From the NCBI GenBank assembly GCA_963575645.1, contig OY754473.1, forward strand, positions 1,798,001-1,862,000: 64,000 bases of DNA, given 5' to 3'. The stretch is from Xanthostigma xanthostigma (taxonomy: Eukaryota; Arthropoda; Insecta; Raphidioptera; Raphidiidae). Positions 1 through 11,010 of this stretch are shown here, piece after piece. The notes below the pieces were generated by a model that worked only from the letters and a program-made list of their open reading frames with translations, searched no databases and was not told the DNA's origin. The position numbers were made by a program, and so were the translations under genes. The stretch's first letter is position 1. Every line of letters starts with the position of its first letter.

Positions 1-222
1 GTGTATTGTTAATATTTTGTGTACATAATTAGTGACTCTACACTCTTCTGTTACTTAGTTTCTATTTTATTACTTGGAACTGTCGTTATTTTAATTCTGT
101 TATTGTTATTATTACTGTTTCGTTTGAAAAGTACTTTTTCGTTTGTGTGTTTAACTGTTTTGTTAAACGTTTATTAATGTAAATAAATAATTTCAACCAC
201 GGACTAGAACAGTTTTGTTACA
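1..222 (+). repeat. LTR 3' end (fragment, cut by window edge)
   Basis: The last ~120 bases match the 3' end of the complete solo LTR at 34098-34687: both share a CTTTCGTTTGTGTGTTT-like stretch, an AATAAATAATTTC block, CCACGGACTA and the terminal GTTTTGTTACA. The element therefore ends at about 222, only 18 bases before the splice acceptor of the Ig exon. It is Ty3/gypsy-like by comparison with the solo copy, which has a 4-bp target duplication. Confidence 0.6.
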
Positions 223-240
223 ATACAATAATATTTCTAG

Positions 241-485
241 ATCATCGGTGGATACAAAAGTGGTGTGGAAAAAGGACTATGCCGTACTAGAGCCGGGGCA
301 GAGCGTCGTCGATAAGAAAAAAGGGGAACCAAAAACTGAGCCTCGAATAATTGTTGACACATTCGGCAGTCTATATTTACGTGAAGTGACCAGTATGGAG
401 GAGGGTAATTACACTTGTTACGTTGACGGGAAAAGAATGCAACAGGTTCGCGTATTCGTCATGCCGAAGTCGCTCTTAAGTCGAG
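241..485 (+). CDS. Immunoglobulin-superfamily membrane protein, Ig-domain exon (penultimate exon)
   Basis: This exon encodes the C-terminal part of an extracellular Ig fold. It opens after TTTCTAG (acceptor AG 239-240) and closes at donor CGAG/GTAATG (GT 486-487). The reading frame shows a Trp in VVWKKDY, the F-strand signature GNYTCYVDG preceded by LYLREVTSMEEG, and a final strand MQQVRVFVMP, as expected for the second half of a V/I-type Ig domain. It ends in phase 1 and joins in phase to the exon at 2153, which supplies a transmembrane helix. Upstream exons (signal peptide, further Ig domains) lie left of the window. The protein is probably a cell-surface adhesion or signalling receptor, but I do not recognise the specific gene. 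The acceptor tract is short because an LTR ends 18 bases upstream. Confidence 0.8.
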
Positions 486-572
486 GTAATGATAGCCGTT
501 GCGTTGCACGCCAAACCACTTAACAATTTCCACTCGATCTAAAGGCGCCCGTAGGTACGTAAGGAAAAGGGG

Positions 573-1239
573 CAGTGCCGGGACTCCTTGATGCCCCAAG
601 CATTTCTTGGTTATGGGCCCCATCTCTAATATATTCAGTTTATAAAAAAAATCAAATTGATAGAAAAAAGTAAAAATCATAGATTTTTAGGAAAAAAAAT
701 TGGTTGTCTGTAAAGTCGGTTTACGGACGATAGTTTTACGTGATAACGTCATAAAGAAACATTGATGAAAAATTACATACTTTTATGAGTTACACTTTTC
801 GGAACGTTACACTTTTTCGTGCATGCAGCCGGTGTTTCATCAATTTATAAGACGTTATCACGTCAAAAATTGAATTTTACAATCAATGCTTTCATTGAAA
901 ATTTAGCTGTAGCTACAATCGAACCTAAGGCATATTTATATAATTAATAGAAAAAAGTTTCAAAACTTTAAAATTAAAAAATTGAACCCTTAAGAAATAA
1001 TGGTTTTTTCGTTTTCAATTTCAAAAATGAATTGTTATTTATTTTTAACTTTTATACTTCTAAAGACATACCAGTACTTATAGATCAAATTTTTGAGAAC
1101 ACGACAAAAAGAAAAAAAAATTGTTGACTCGGTTTAGTGAGGTAGGTACATTTCATTTCTGAGTTGTGCTTCTTGGTGCCCCCTGAGACGTGATGCCCTA
1201 AGAAATTGCTTAATTTGCTTATAGGTTAATCCAGCACTG
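573..1239. repeat. hAT-like non-autonomous element, CAGTGCCGG family (intronic)
   Basis: It begins CAGTGCCGGGA and ends GGTTAATCCAGCACTG, giving inverted CAGTGC(C/T)GG ends. The flanks AAAAGGGG and GAAAGGGG fit an 8-bp target duplication with one mismatch. Bases 872-1239 match 48577-48929. A family A element (700-868) is nested inside. The whole lies in the Ig-gene intron. Confidence 0.6.
700..868 (-). repeat. Family A repeat, internally deleted copy
   Basis: Its ends (TTGGTTGTCTGTAAAGTCGG and GACGTTATCACGTCAAAAA) match the full copies at 16605-17161 and, in the same orientation, 62464-63030. About 400 internal bases are missing. Both ends carry an ACGTGATAACGT motif in inverted orientation. 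Confidence 0.7.
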
Positions 1240-1434
1240 GAAAGGGGGCAGCTTTTTTATTCCTATTAAAAAAGTCAAAGTCACCCTCATCCCTGCGTAG
1301 AGGATGAGAGTAGGGGGTAGTATTTATCTTTATACGATGTCCCCCTCCAAACCAAACAACTTTTATTCAGGACATTTTTCCATATAATGAAAACTGTAAA
1401 AGTTATTCAAGCTGTTCCTTTAAAATGGGACACC

Positions 1435-2072
1435 GGTATAGCCTATAACCTTCCTCGATAAATGGACTATCCAACAAAAATATTTTTTTTTCAATAGGTC
1501 ATAATATGCATGATTTTTTTAAATATTTTTAATAGATTATTTAGTCAACCATAATACGGAAAAAAATTGATAATCATTTAAAAATGTAATATTATCATAA
1601 GAAAAAAAATATTAAATTCCACATTCAAAAATAGACAGTTTAAACAATCGGCCATGTTCGCGGGCTTATGTGACGTCATGATATACGATGCATGCCAACC
1701 TTGATGTCAAATTGTCAATGTTCTAAATGAAGTTTATTTGTTGTTTTCTCTAAATACTGACATAATCTTACTGTGAGACGACACAGTCGTCATGAAAACT
1801 GTTGTTGATATATACTCGGACGTCACGATGCGTTTTGAAAATTCGAAAGTAGCGCTTATTTTCTACATTTCTTTTTTATTATTTGTATTTTTTTCAGTGA
1901 TTAGATTAATAAAATAACCATTACGTTATGATCAAGAACTAAAATATATTTCGAAATAAAAATTTTAACCAATTTGGAGTTTTATGCATATGACCTATTC
2001 GAACCAGTAGTTCCTGAGATTAGCGCGTTCAACCAAACAAACAAACTCTTCAACTTTATATATTAGTATAGA
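1435..2072 (-). mobile_element. Non-autonomous Helitron, 5' part only (H1)
   Basis: In minus orientation it begins at 2072 with the family 5' end TCTATACTAATATATAAA, followed by the GAACGCGCTAATCTCAGG block and the region complementary to TGGACTATCCAAC. The tRNA-like part and the CTAG 3' end are missing. A TA-duplication MITE (1497-1995) is inserted within it. Confidence 0.7.
1497..1995. repeat. MITE with TA duplication, nested in Helitron H1
   Basis: Inverted ends GGTCATAATATGCAT and ATGCATATGACC are each flanked by TA. The insertion splits the Helitron block that is otherwise continuous in sister copies (TTTTCAATTCGAACCAG). The TA duplication suggests a Tc1/mariner-type origin; no transposase is present. 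Confidence 0.6.
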
Positions 2073-2152
2073 TTTAACATTTTGGTTGCTTTGCAGCGCA
2101 CATAGAGGAACCGCCGCTGATGAAAACTAACAAATGGAATTGTTTGTTTCAG

Positions 2153-2283
2153 CTCTCCTGAGGCACATGATCTATTTGGGTTTCATTCTGTCCCTGACAT
2201 TGTCTTGCTATTGCGCCGGACTTTTTATAGCCTGTCGAAGAAGACATCTTTTCAAAAGCTATTCAGAGATTCAATTACACTAA
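2153..2283 (+). CDS. Ig-superfamily membrane protein, terminal exon (TM helix and cytoplasmic tail)
   Basis: The acceptor is TTTGTTTCAG at 2143-2152, with a CTAAC branch-like motif about 25 bases upstream. Two bases (CT) complete the split codon from the 241-485 exon as Ala, and the frame then runs 42 residues to TAA. Residues 5-27 form a hydrophobic helix (LGFILSLTLSCYCAGLFIAC), followed by a basic stop-transfer RRR and a short tail ending SYSEIQLH. This is a type I membrane protein C-terminus. The matching phase and the helix placed after the last Ig strand support the join. An earlier acceptor at 2097 would instead give a soluble end (see findings). Confidence 0.75.
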
Positions 2284-2368
2284 CCACGTTAATGGGGCCG
2301 TCCCGCCTTTTTTTATAGCATCGTCACAGAATTCATACTCAACCTAGAATATTGTATAAAAGCTATTA

Positions 2369-2813
2369 GTCAGAGTGCCCGTCGGCAAAAATTTTATTAA
2401 CACATACTCTCCCCAAACTTTGTATATGGCTTCATTAGGCCTAGACTGACACCTATTTCCTCTATGACTTTTCTTGATTTTGGGGCGTTTTTTTTTTTAA
2501 CTGTCTGACACCTCGAATATGTTCGACAAATTCGAGGTGTCAGACATTTTAAATGGTTCATGTTATTTGTCAGAGAACATTATTTTAGCGTTTTGGTTGA
2601 AGTTTTTAAGCTATCCAATTAAAAAAACAAATAGTATTTTTACATGTTGTTAAAATGAGATCTTTCGGAAAATTTAGAGGGAAAACGCCCCAAAATCAAG
2701 AAAAGCATAGAGGAAATAGGTGTCAGACTAGGCCTAATGAAGCCATATGCAAAGTTTGGGGAGAGTATGTGTCAATAAAATTTTTGCCAATGGGCACTCT
2801 GACTATATAATAT
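2369..2813. repeat. Family Y foldback element (Y1)
   Basis: Long inverted repeats of about 120 bp: the left end begins GTCAGAGTGCCCGTCGGCAA and the right end is its reverse complement, flanked by TA on both sides. A palindrome around 2502-2546 (ACCTCGAATATGTTCGAC...) forms the centre. Related copies: 17593-18505 and 44487-44757. Confidence 0.75.
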
Positions 2814-3795
2814 AATGCCAGCCGAACTCTTATTTTTGTATCGTCAATAATAATAGCGTACTTAAAAAGCACGTTAAACGTGACGTAATTTGACGAACAA
2901 ACGAACGTCTAGTTCTTCGTAAATCCACGTCGTTCAGTTCATGTTTCACCGTGATGACGTAATTCTACTATTGGCTGAACTGCTCGAATCGGAATCCGTC
3001 ACAATAGATATCAAAAGTTATTGTTTGGAATAAATATTATGTAATTTCGATCTCAAATAAAATTGTGATTTTCTTCGGCCTAGATTTTTTACCTTACAAA
3101 TATGCTAAACTGTACCTTAGACAGTTAAGCAGGGGCGTATTTTCCATGGGTGCTCGGGGTCTCCAGCACCCACAGAAAATAAATAGTGAATACGAAGCAC
3201 TCCTGACCACAGACATGTGAAGTGCAGAGCGGAAGAAGGGCTCCAGATTGATCGAAAAAATTCGTATTATATTTAAAAATACTATAAGTACGCCTTTCAA
3301 CAACATAATAATAATTCTTTATTTATGAATACAATATACTGAAATAGTGTCACAGAAAAGATGTTAAAGATATTGCATAATAGTGAAATAATTAATTAAT
3401 ATATTCTCACAGCAAATCATTTGAATTTAATTCAAAAAATTCTTGGAAATTGTAAAAGTATTGCACAATTAATAAATATTTTATTTCATTTTTATAAACA
3501 GTAACTGGAAATGTTTTTACTCGATTCGGTAACTAATTTTAAAACATTTTTATGGACCAATAGTTTGCCCATTTCTTTGCATTTTTAATTTATAATATTT
3601 ATATAGGTTCTGATGTTGGTATTGCTCCTGGCATTGTAAGAATGAATGAAAGTAATCCATAACAAATATTTTTACATCAGCAGAAGTACATGCAGAAATT
3701 TTTCTTAATAACAACCTCTGATAAGAAGAGAGTTTTTGATAATTTATTACATAGAACATCTGTTGTGAATGTGCACGTAATATTAAAATTCATAA
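2814..3795. other. AT-rich stretch, no gene seen
   Basis: No coding signal. A fragment near 3130-3245 (AGGGGCGTATTTTCCATGGG onwards) resembles the end of a degraded DNA transposon, and the rest is AT-rich unique-looking DNA. An AATAAA-type signal near 3030 could serve the Ig transcript, but nothing confirms it. Confidence 0.4.
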
Positions 3796-4290
3796 AATAA
3801 AAAAATATCGATAACTGACTTTGGCCTAAGTATAATATGTCGGTAGTATTTATCGAGTAGTGTCACAGTATTCGACTTGTTTTCTTTTTCAAGTTACTAC
3901 AAAATGTAATCTTGAAGTGTGGTCCCGTTCTGGTAAGACTACTTCTTTTTAGATAGCTGTAATAACATTTGTAATGTTTACTTTTTTTATTCTAAAAAGA
4001 TTTCTGATTTATTTTTATTCGAAACAATTAACTAAAATTCATTATAAATGTTTATTGCTGTAAATACACAGTAGTAAGCTGTGAAACTTTTTTATTTTAC
4101 AAAATTAAATATATTTAAAATGTTTTGTTTCAGATTAGAAGCCGTGATGAAATGCCAAATTTCTTCTGAAAAAGACGCTTTACTGAGCAGTTACAGACGC
4201 AAATAGTGCAGTCAGAGAAAATTCCTCAACGATATTTGGTGCAATTGCATAAAAAAACCTAAGCTTAAGAGTTCTATTCAGAGACCGTTT
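3796..4290 (+). pseudogene. Decayed ZAD exons 1 and 2a of a zinc-finger gene
   Basis: Positions 3796-3932 align with exon 1 of the intact ZAD gene (35847-35999): AAAAATATCG follows the position of the lost ATG (now ATA), a TATTCGACTTGTTTTCTTTTTCA block matches the middle, and GTGTGGTCCCGTTCTG/GTAAGAC matches the donor. After a ~200-base intron and acceptor TTTGTTTCAG (4131-4133), the second exon still reads ATGCCAAAT...CAAATAGTGCAGTC...CGATATTTGGTGCAATTGCA, matching the intact EMPK...QVMQS...RYLKQLH segment. Deletions and stops have removed the paired CxxC zinc ligands. This domain normally mediates homodimerisation of insect ZAD factors; here it cannot be made. The intron position is conserved between the two copies. 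Confidence 0.75.
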
Positions 4291-4361
4291 ACTTGAGTGA
4301 TAACAGTCGAGATAAGAAGTGTGAAATTTTTAATACAGCAAGCAAAATCAAAGCCAGAGAA

Positions 4362-5732
4362 ATGGATGATAATTCAACATTTCCAGCAAACTGCGGCGGT
4401 GATAGAGTAAAAGCTGTATCTAAGAGTGGGGAAGGCACGTACATCAAAACTGAAGACGAAGTTGAAAGATTAGCTAATTTTAATTCAGGAACTAACGTTG
4501 AAATGTCTATAAAATTCGAAATAAAAGATGAGCAAATGGATGATGATTCCACACTTTCAGTAGAATGCAATAATGACAGAGATAGAACTCTATCTGAGAA
4601 TAGAGACGGCATATATATGAAAATTGAGGATAAAGTGGGAAGATCGGCTAATTTTGAGTTTGGAACTAACGAAGAAATGTGTACACAATTAGAAATAAAA
4701 GACGAGCTAATGAGCGATGTTGAGTCATTAATTTCCGCAAAGTCTACTGATGACACGGTAGAAACTTTATCTGAAGATTGCGGTAATGAAATCGACTGCG
4801 AGGACTCTAAAATCGATATTAAATTTGTTGAAGACAATTTGAAAGAGATTGATGTTGCTAATTTGAACTCAACGAACAAAGATGCGTCTTTAAAATCCGA
4901 AATTAAAGACGAACCGATTGACGGCTCTTTGATTCTGACAGATTGTATCGACGATACTGCATACGATTTTTCTGAAGACAAGCAAACTTATAAATTTGAC
5001 CCTGAATCGGACAACTTAAATTCTAATAACACGATACATACTGGTGAGAAACCATATCAGTGTGACGTTTGTAATAAACGTTTCGTCGTACCAAGAAACC
5101 TGAAAGTTCACAAGCGCATACATACTGGTGAGAAACCGTATAAATGCGACGTCTGTGAACTGTGTTTTGCTCAGTCAAATAATTTATATATGCACAAGTG
5201 GATACATACTGGTGAGAAACCTTATGCATGCGACGTTTGTAAAAAGAGTTACAGACAGTTAATCAATTTAAATAGACACAAACTTATACATACAGGTGAG
5301 AAACCGCATCAGTGTGACGTTTGTAATAAGCGTTTCATTTTATCAACGGATTTGATTCGTCACAAACGTGTACATACTGGTGAGAAACCTTTTAAATGCG
5401 ACGTTTGTGAAAAGTGTTTCTCTCAATCATCTACTTTATTTAGACACAAACGTATACATACAGGTGAGAACCCACATCAGTGTGATGTTTGCAGTAAGCG
5501 TTTCATTACATTATCAGAGTTGACAATACACAAGCGTATACATACCGGTGAGAAACCTTATAGATGCGACGTGTGTGAAAAGTGTTTCGCACAGGCACCC
5601 AATTTATTTAGACACAAACGTGTAATACATGCAAGTGAGAAACCATATCAGTGTGACGTTTGTAACAAGCGTTTCACTTCATCAAAAGATTTGATTCGTC
5701 ACAAGAGTATACATACTCGAGGGAAACCATAG
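4362..5732 (+). CDS. C2H2 zinc-finger ORF, eight fingers, ZAD lost (probably a decaying paralog)
   Basis: The first ATG in the open frame is 4362, giving about 456 aa; the frame is open from upstream of that. The N-terminal half is acidic and carries several psi-K-x-E motifs (IKTE, MKIE, and IKDE in three spaced copies) of the kind used for SUMOylation. The C-terminal half holds eight C-x2-C-x12-H-x3/4-H fingers joined by HTGEKP-type linkers, with alternating CDVCNKRF and CDVCEKCF types. Such proteins bind DNA in the nucleus. The segment LKSEIKDEPIDGSLILTD matches LKSKIKNEPTGGSLISTD of the intact gene at 34855-35999, so the two are paralogs. The frame stops inside the array (TAC or TAT to TAG) and more finger relics follow, while the ZAD exons upstream are broken. 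It could be a pseudogene with a fortuitously open middle, or a shortened working factor. Confidence 0.65.
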   Translation: MDDNSTFPANCGGDRVKAVSKSGEGTYIKTEDEVERLANFNSGTNVEMSIKFEIKDEQMDDDSTLSVECNNDRDRTLSENRDGIYMKIEDKVGRSANFEFGTNEEMCTQLEIKDELMSDVESLISAKSTDDTVETLSEDCGNEIDCEDSKIDIKFVEDNLKEIDVANLNSTNKDASLKSEIKDEPIDGSLILTDCIDDTAYDFSEDKQTYKFDPESDNLNSNNTIHTGEKPYQCDVCNKRFVVPRNLKVHKRIHTGEKPYKCDVCELCFAQSNNLYMHKWIHTGEKPYACDVCKKSYRQLINLNRHKLIHTGEKPHQCDVCNKRFILSTDLIRHKRVHTGEKPFKCDVCEKCFSQSSTLFRHKRIHTGENPHQCDVCSKRFITLSELTIHKRIHTGEKPYRCDVCEKCFAQAPNLFRHKRVIHASEKPYQCDVCNKRFTSSKDLIRHKSIHTRGKP

Positions 5733-5998
<266 letters not shown>

Positions 5999-6239
5999 AA
6001 TCAGACGACATTAGAGGTTAGATTTCATAAGGTATTTTTATTATCTTCTATTTTTCATTCACAGTTTAAACATCAGTACTTATGCTTTTTATAGTGGTCT
6101 ATAGAAGTTTCACTTTTGTAGTATGTAGCTAAACTGCAAAATCGATTTTTAAGTAAAACTTTTGAGCTTGTGGTAACGGAAATTTATGACGAAAGTAACA
6201 TCACATTGTGAAAAATAAAATTATACTTTGTACCTATAT

Positions 6240-7447
6240 TAGTGCAGGCAAATTAGCATATTTAGAAGCCAAGACCAACATTAATTGTAGACAGAACTTT
6301 TATCATTGTAAACGGTAAAGGGGCTTATAATGAACGTAAAAAATAAAAATGCCCGGCCAGGGGCAGTGAACGGTTAATTCGGGGGGGTCAAAAAGGGGGG
6401 CAAAATATCTTATAGCGTTTTCCAGCGAAACTTAATGTTCTATTAAAAAATGTTCTACAGGACAGTTGTAGAACATAAAAAGATCTACAACTTTCATAGA
6501 GGTCACTTTTTACTGTGATCTCAAAATGTCCGTGAAAAATGCAAAATGTGCGAAGAAAACGATTCTTTCGTTTTTTATTTTTCATTTTCGCATAAAAAAC
6601 TCAATTTTGATAAAATTTTGTGAAAGCATGCCTCGTTATGTCTCAAATAAGCACAAATATTTTTACATAAAAAAATCGAAAAGTTTTTGTGATATTCAGT
6701 TCTTTCAGTCAAAAACCATTTTTTTTTCAAATGAAAATTCTACGATGAAAATTCATCGTACAGAGTTCTTCCTGTGCTTATTTTTTGTGTTTTTAGATGT
6801 ACTTTCTGATACAATAATAAAAGTTAATAGTGCCTATTTAACAAATCGCTCAAAAATTGGAAAAACTAAAAAATTACTTTTGTAACTATGAATTTTTCAG
6901 TAATTGTTGATAATTTGTTTAAATTTTTAAGAAAATTGAAAAACGGATTGTACGGACAAATATACAAAAGAAACTGTCTTTCATTGTTTGACCGGAAACC
7001 TAATTTTTTCGCAGTAATGTTATAGGTAAACATTAAATTAGAATAATAATGCTTCACATAAGTAAGCAAAATAACCTTTTTTTGTCATAGAATAAAAATA
7101 TATCCAAAACAAAAGTTGTAGATCATGAAAAAATCTGCAACTTTTGTACAGGTTACTATATAACATAACCTCAAAACTTTCGAGAAAAATGCAAAAAACC
7201 CTATTTTTTAGTATTTTTTCCTTTTTATTTTTAAATGTTCATTTTTGAGCATGCTTTTGAGTTGTGATTATAACGCTATAAGATATTTTGCCCCCCTTTT
7301 TGACCCCCCCCCCCCCGAATTAACCCTTCACTGCCCCTGGCCGGGCATTTTTATTTTTTACGTTCATTATAAGCCCCTTTACCGTTTACAATGATAAAAG
7401 TTCTGTCTACAATTAATACACATTCTAAATCTAATTTGCCTGCACTA
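6240..7447. repeat. Family W foldback element, about 1.2 kb
   Basis: Inverted ends of about 180 bp: the left starts AGTGCAGGCAAATTAG and includes CGGTAAAGGGGCTTATAATG and ATGCCCGGCCAGGGGCAGTG; the right repeats these in reverse complement and ends CTAATTTGCCTGCACTA. A C-run at about 7305-7315 and a G-run at 6380 sit at matching places in the arms. The interior is AT-rich with no transposase. Confidence 0.7.
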
Positions 7448-8154
7448 TATAGCGGTTAAGAATAGCAATTATTGAGACAGCTGCTTCCTGACTGTTGGAA
7501 ATGGCAAATCTAGCTTTAAATTCCGAAGTTAATATTCTGTTAATATAGAATAAATCCCTATGTTTTTTTATTAAAATTACACTGAAAAAAACAAATAAAT
7601 AACAGCCAATATTCTATAATATTAATGTAATATAAAAATTGTATTTTATTGTTTAGAAATTATTTTTAAATATTAATTCTTACAAATTATTAAGTTGGCA
7701 TTTTTATTTATTGCAAATACAAAACCTATATATTTAATAATTTACTATATGAATCATCGCCTATCTACTCAATGCGCGGTGAGTGAACGCAACAAAGCGT
7801 ATTGAAAATATATCTGCGTCTCTTCCTTCGATGTAATTCCCTAATTTCTCCGATGATAGGATTGGTTGATGTACATTGCATTCAATCTGAATAAAGTATC
7901 TCTGTTTCAAAAACGTTGTCTTTTACTTTGACGTTGACATGGGCGTACCCAGCTTTTGGCCCAGGAGGGAGCAAATTAGAAATTTCTTAAGCCGGGTCAC
8001 CCGTGCTTGTTTTGCCCTCCTGGATACGCCAGTGCTTACGGCGTAAAAAAGACAGAAGTATATGTTTGCACCCTAATAGTTCGATTGCGATTTTATTCCT
8101 ATGCTCAGTATACAATAAAATTATATGACTAACCAGAGAACAGACACTTTGTTC
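7448..8154. other. No gene seen; short repeat fragment
   Basis: AT-rich DNA. Bases 7939-8034 carry a GGGCGTACCCAG...CTGGATACGCC inverted pair typical of a degraded MITE. Nothing else is recognisable. Confidence 0.4.
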
Positions 8155-8706
8155 TAGTGACGGGAATTAATCGAGATATGATAATCGATTCATTCGATTA
8201 TTAACATATCTCGATTATAATATACAATTAGTAATTCATTCGATTATTAACATATCTCCAGATATCTCGATTATAATATACAATTAGTAATTCATTCGAT
8301 TATGAATCATTTTAGTAAAAACTTAACTACAGAATCGAATTACTACTAAAATTAATCGAATGAATGCATGTATCGGAACGGAACACTATGAAACACTACT
8401 AATAATCGAAAAAGAACAGAGTAGCCGATCAACAACCAGCAGCTACACTACACACAAGTGCTGCAGGGAACCGAGCGAGATAGATACTATACTTAAGAGA
8501 CAGATATACTAGTAATTTAGTAGTATCTATCTCGCTCAGTTCTCTGCAGTAGCGGAGAGAAAGCAATATAATTCAATTATTTCGAATCGGTGTTGCCGTC
8601 TAATGCGCAAACTACTAAATTAGTAAAATGTTTCGTGGCAAATTATTGAAATCATTCGATTACTAATGTCTCGATTATCGAAATATCTCGATCATTCCCA
8701 TCATTA
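8155..8706. repeat. hAT-like MITE with internal tandem and hairpin
   Basis: Inverted ends TAGTGACGGGAAT and ATTCCCATCATTA flanked by CTTTGTTC and CTTTGTAT (6 of 8 identical). Inside, a ~53-base unit (ATTCATTCGATTATTAACAT...) is duplicated at about 8195-8300, and a hairpin around 8455-8560 pairs two copies of GAGCGAGATAGATACTA. Confidence 0.6.
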
Positions 8707-9023
8707 CTTTGTATCTGCTTTGTACTGTTGTACTTTTAAAAGAAGACCGGTCTATGGAATGTAGTCCTATGACCTTATTGCAGAAGAGCGCACATGTATT
8801 TTATATTAGTAAAAGGTAATGATCCTGGAACCGCTTCTATGCAATAAGGGAGTCCAGTCGACCAAACGTGTCGCAATTGTCGTATCGCGATAATTGTACT
8901 ATTGCCATAGCTGTACGACTACACAGCGACACTTGCTAACAGTACAAAAAAATCATACACCAGACAGTACATAGGTGTGCGTTCACGGACTAAGTTGAGG
9001 GGTGTTGTCTGAATATCATCAAA

Positions 9024-9150
9024 ATGGAAAATAAAAAGGGAAAAACAGTTAGAAGTGGCGCTAGGGAGCTCATAGCGAATGTAATTAAAATGTGCGAGTT
9101 ATAGAGGCTCAAAATAATGCCTTAAAATTTAAAGCTATACATTGTTTGCA
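9024..9150 (+). pseudogene. N-terminal relic of a transposase-like ORF
   Basis: From ATG 9024 the frame reads KKGKTVRSGARELIANVIKMCE, then a stop; after a frame change it continues EAQNNALKF. The pattern resembles the start of DDE-type transposase ORFs I have seen in insect repeats, but the family is not certain. No further conserved sequence follows. Confidence 0.3.
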
Positions 9151-9410
9151 TGCTTTGCTATGCGCCGCCTATGAATTCCGATAATTTGGGAACACATCAA
9201 CGACTTCTTGCCCTTTCCCCACCGGTCTTCTTTCGCCGATCGCACAGTACAAATCATGTACTTAAGCATTGGTGAACAAAAGTAAAAGGTTTTTATACCT
9301 CCTTTGGTGTTAAGTTTAACAATGACTAATCTGCAAAAGTTCATCCTCCATACTTAAGAAATGACGTTTGCTTGATGACAGCAGCTGTCAATTTGTAATT
9401 ATTAAAAATA

Positions 9411-9480
9411 ATGGCTTTCATAAAGTTTATATCAGTTTTAGTTTTTGTGATGCTAGTAGTTTTAATAAATTACTCTCACG
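9411..9480 (+). CDS. Ly6/uPAR-type GPI-anchored protein, exon 1 (signal peptide)
   Basis: The first coding exon of a three-exon gene. ATG at 9411 (context AATAATGGCT) is followed by a signal peptide of about 22 residues with hydrophobic core FISVLVFVMLVVLI, ending YSH at donor CACG/GTTAGT. The exon ends in phase 1 and joins exon 2 at 11011 through a Gly codon. The full product is 146 aa: signal peptide, a ten-cysteine three-finger domain and a hydrophobic GPI-attachment tail. It should go through the secretory pathway to the outer face of the plasma membrane. Insect members of this family include Quiver/Sleepless, Boudin and Crooked, with roles in ion-channel regulation or septate junctions; I cannot name the ortholog. 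Confidence 0.8.
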
Positions 9481-11010
9481 GTTAGTATTTTAATTAACTA
9501 TATTTTCTCTTAACATATTTTTTAGTGTTACGTTTTTTGTTCTTGTTTGACTGATCATTGAAATCTCTCACTAGCCGTTTTAAAGTATTGAATTAGTTTC
9601 AAACATTGATTAAATAAAAAAAGATTTTAATAAACAAGAAGTGTTATCCTACGTATTTAGTATTCAAGAAGAATACTTTACTTTGTAGAAAAAAATATTG
9701 ACACTAATGAATTACCTACGAAGTACCTGTTTTTATAAGTTGAAAAACCTGGCTTATTGAATTAGTTACTAGATAGTGTTTTCTTTTTTATGTTTAGCTA
9801 AAAAAAGAATTATTTGTCACCTGATTGTAATCAGTGCCATTCTGAATTTTTTGAGTAGATTTTTTCAAAACTAAATAATCTTTTTCGAAATGGTAGCAAC
9901 AGCCGTGTGTTTATACAAACCTTTTAGAGCCACTTTTGACCCCTTAACAACTCAAAATCTATTTAACATAAACACATGAAATTTGGTATATTTATTAAGA
10001 CACCTTAGATTAACTAGAACCCCAAATTTCATAAATACAGCTCAAACGAATATTGAGATATTAACGTCTAAAAATCGGCATTTTTATCACTGAATAACTG
10101 ACATAATATATAGATCAAAAACCTAACCCAGTTCCAGATGACCTATAAAGTTGAAATTTGGCGTCCAGCTAGATAATTGTGTGTATACAAAGGAAAAATT
10201 CAGAAAACAGTGAATTTTTAAGATTAGAAATGTTTTCCAAGCAATCGATTTTCCTTAACACGTAACGCCTTTCGAAAAAGAAAACTAAACAGGAAAAAAG
10301 ATTATTAATATTACAAATCACTTTTGAATGATCACTAAAAATTACTAAAATTCTGCTTACGTAATACTTGAATGGCCCCCGTCCTGCCACCCTATGGGGA
10401 CCGAGCTTCGTGACTTTCACGCCAACTGGTGGTAAAAATGTTCATTTTATGGGAGCATTTATTCAAAATATAACGATATAATATGAGCAGGCTTTGGATA
10501 AAAAAATTAGTGAGTTTGCTTTTCAGTTATCGAAAATATAAGTAAATTACAAAGTAAAATACTAATATTATACGAAATATTATATTAGAAAGAAGAAATT
10601 ATTTATACATAGCGTAATTTTTACATTTTACACTTTAGACACAGTTGTTTGTGGTACAACTTTGCGGTTATGACAACTTACCCATTTATAAATAACGTTC
10701 TACATCATATACATGACCAGAATTATATCATTTTTCGCCTTTTGACCTATTCTGTCCATGTACACGAGTATTAATTACAGGTTGAAATACGTACTTCTTA
10801 TTTTTTCCATTTTTTCAAATAATTTTCATTGTATACTATTATAAAATTATCCCATTTACTTCATTAATTAGATACTTCGCCAGTAGTGCTGCCTCTATGC
10901 TTCACCCACGGTCCCAATTGTTACGCCACTTGTGAAAACCATGTTAAAAATAACTTAAAACTTTCCCATGTCATTGCTTTAAACTAATATTCAAAACCAT
11001 GTAACTGCAG
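9481..11010 (+). other. Intron 1 of the Ly6-type gene; nothing recognised
   Basis: AT-rich intron with no repeat seen elsewhere in the window, apart from a short CAGTAGTGCTGCC...GTTACGCCACTTG fragment (10875-10930) of a CAGTGGCGTA-type MITE. The stretch 9890-10150 reads like a degraded repeat but has no partner here. Confidence 0.4.

Noticed and set aside
4289..4981. 230-codon minus-strand frame opposite the zinc-finger ORF
   Set aside because: Ser- and Leu-rich shadow of the acidic N-terminal region on the plus strand; no start context or domain.
6526..6885. 119-codon open frame inside W
   Set aside because: It lies in the AT-rich interior of the foldback element, has no domain and is composed mostly of Phe, Lys, Ile and Ser from AT-rich codons.
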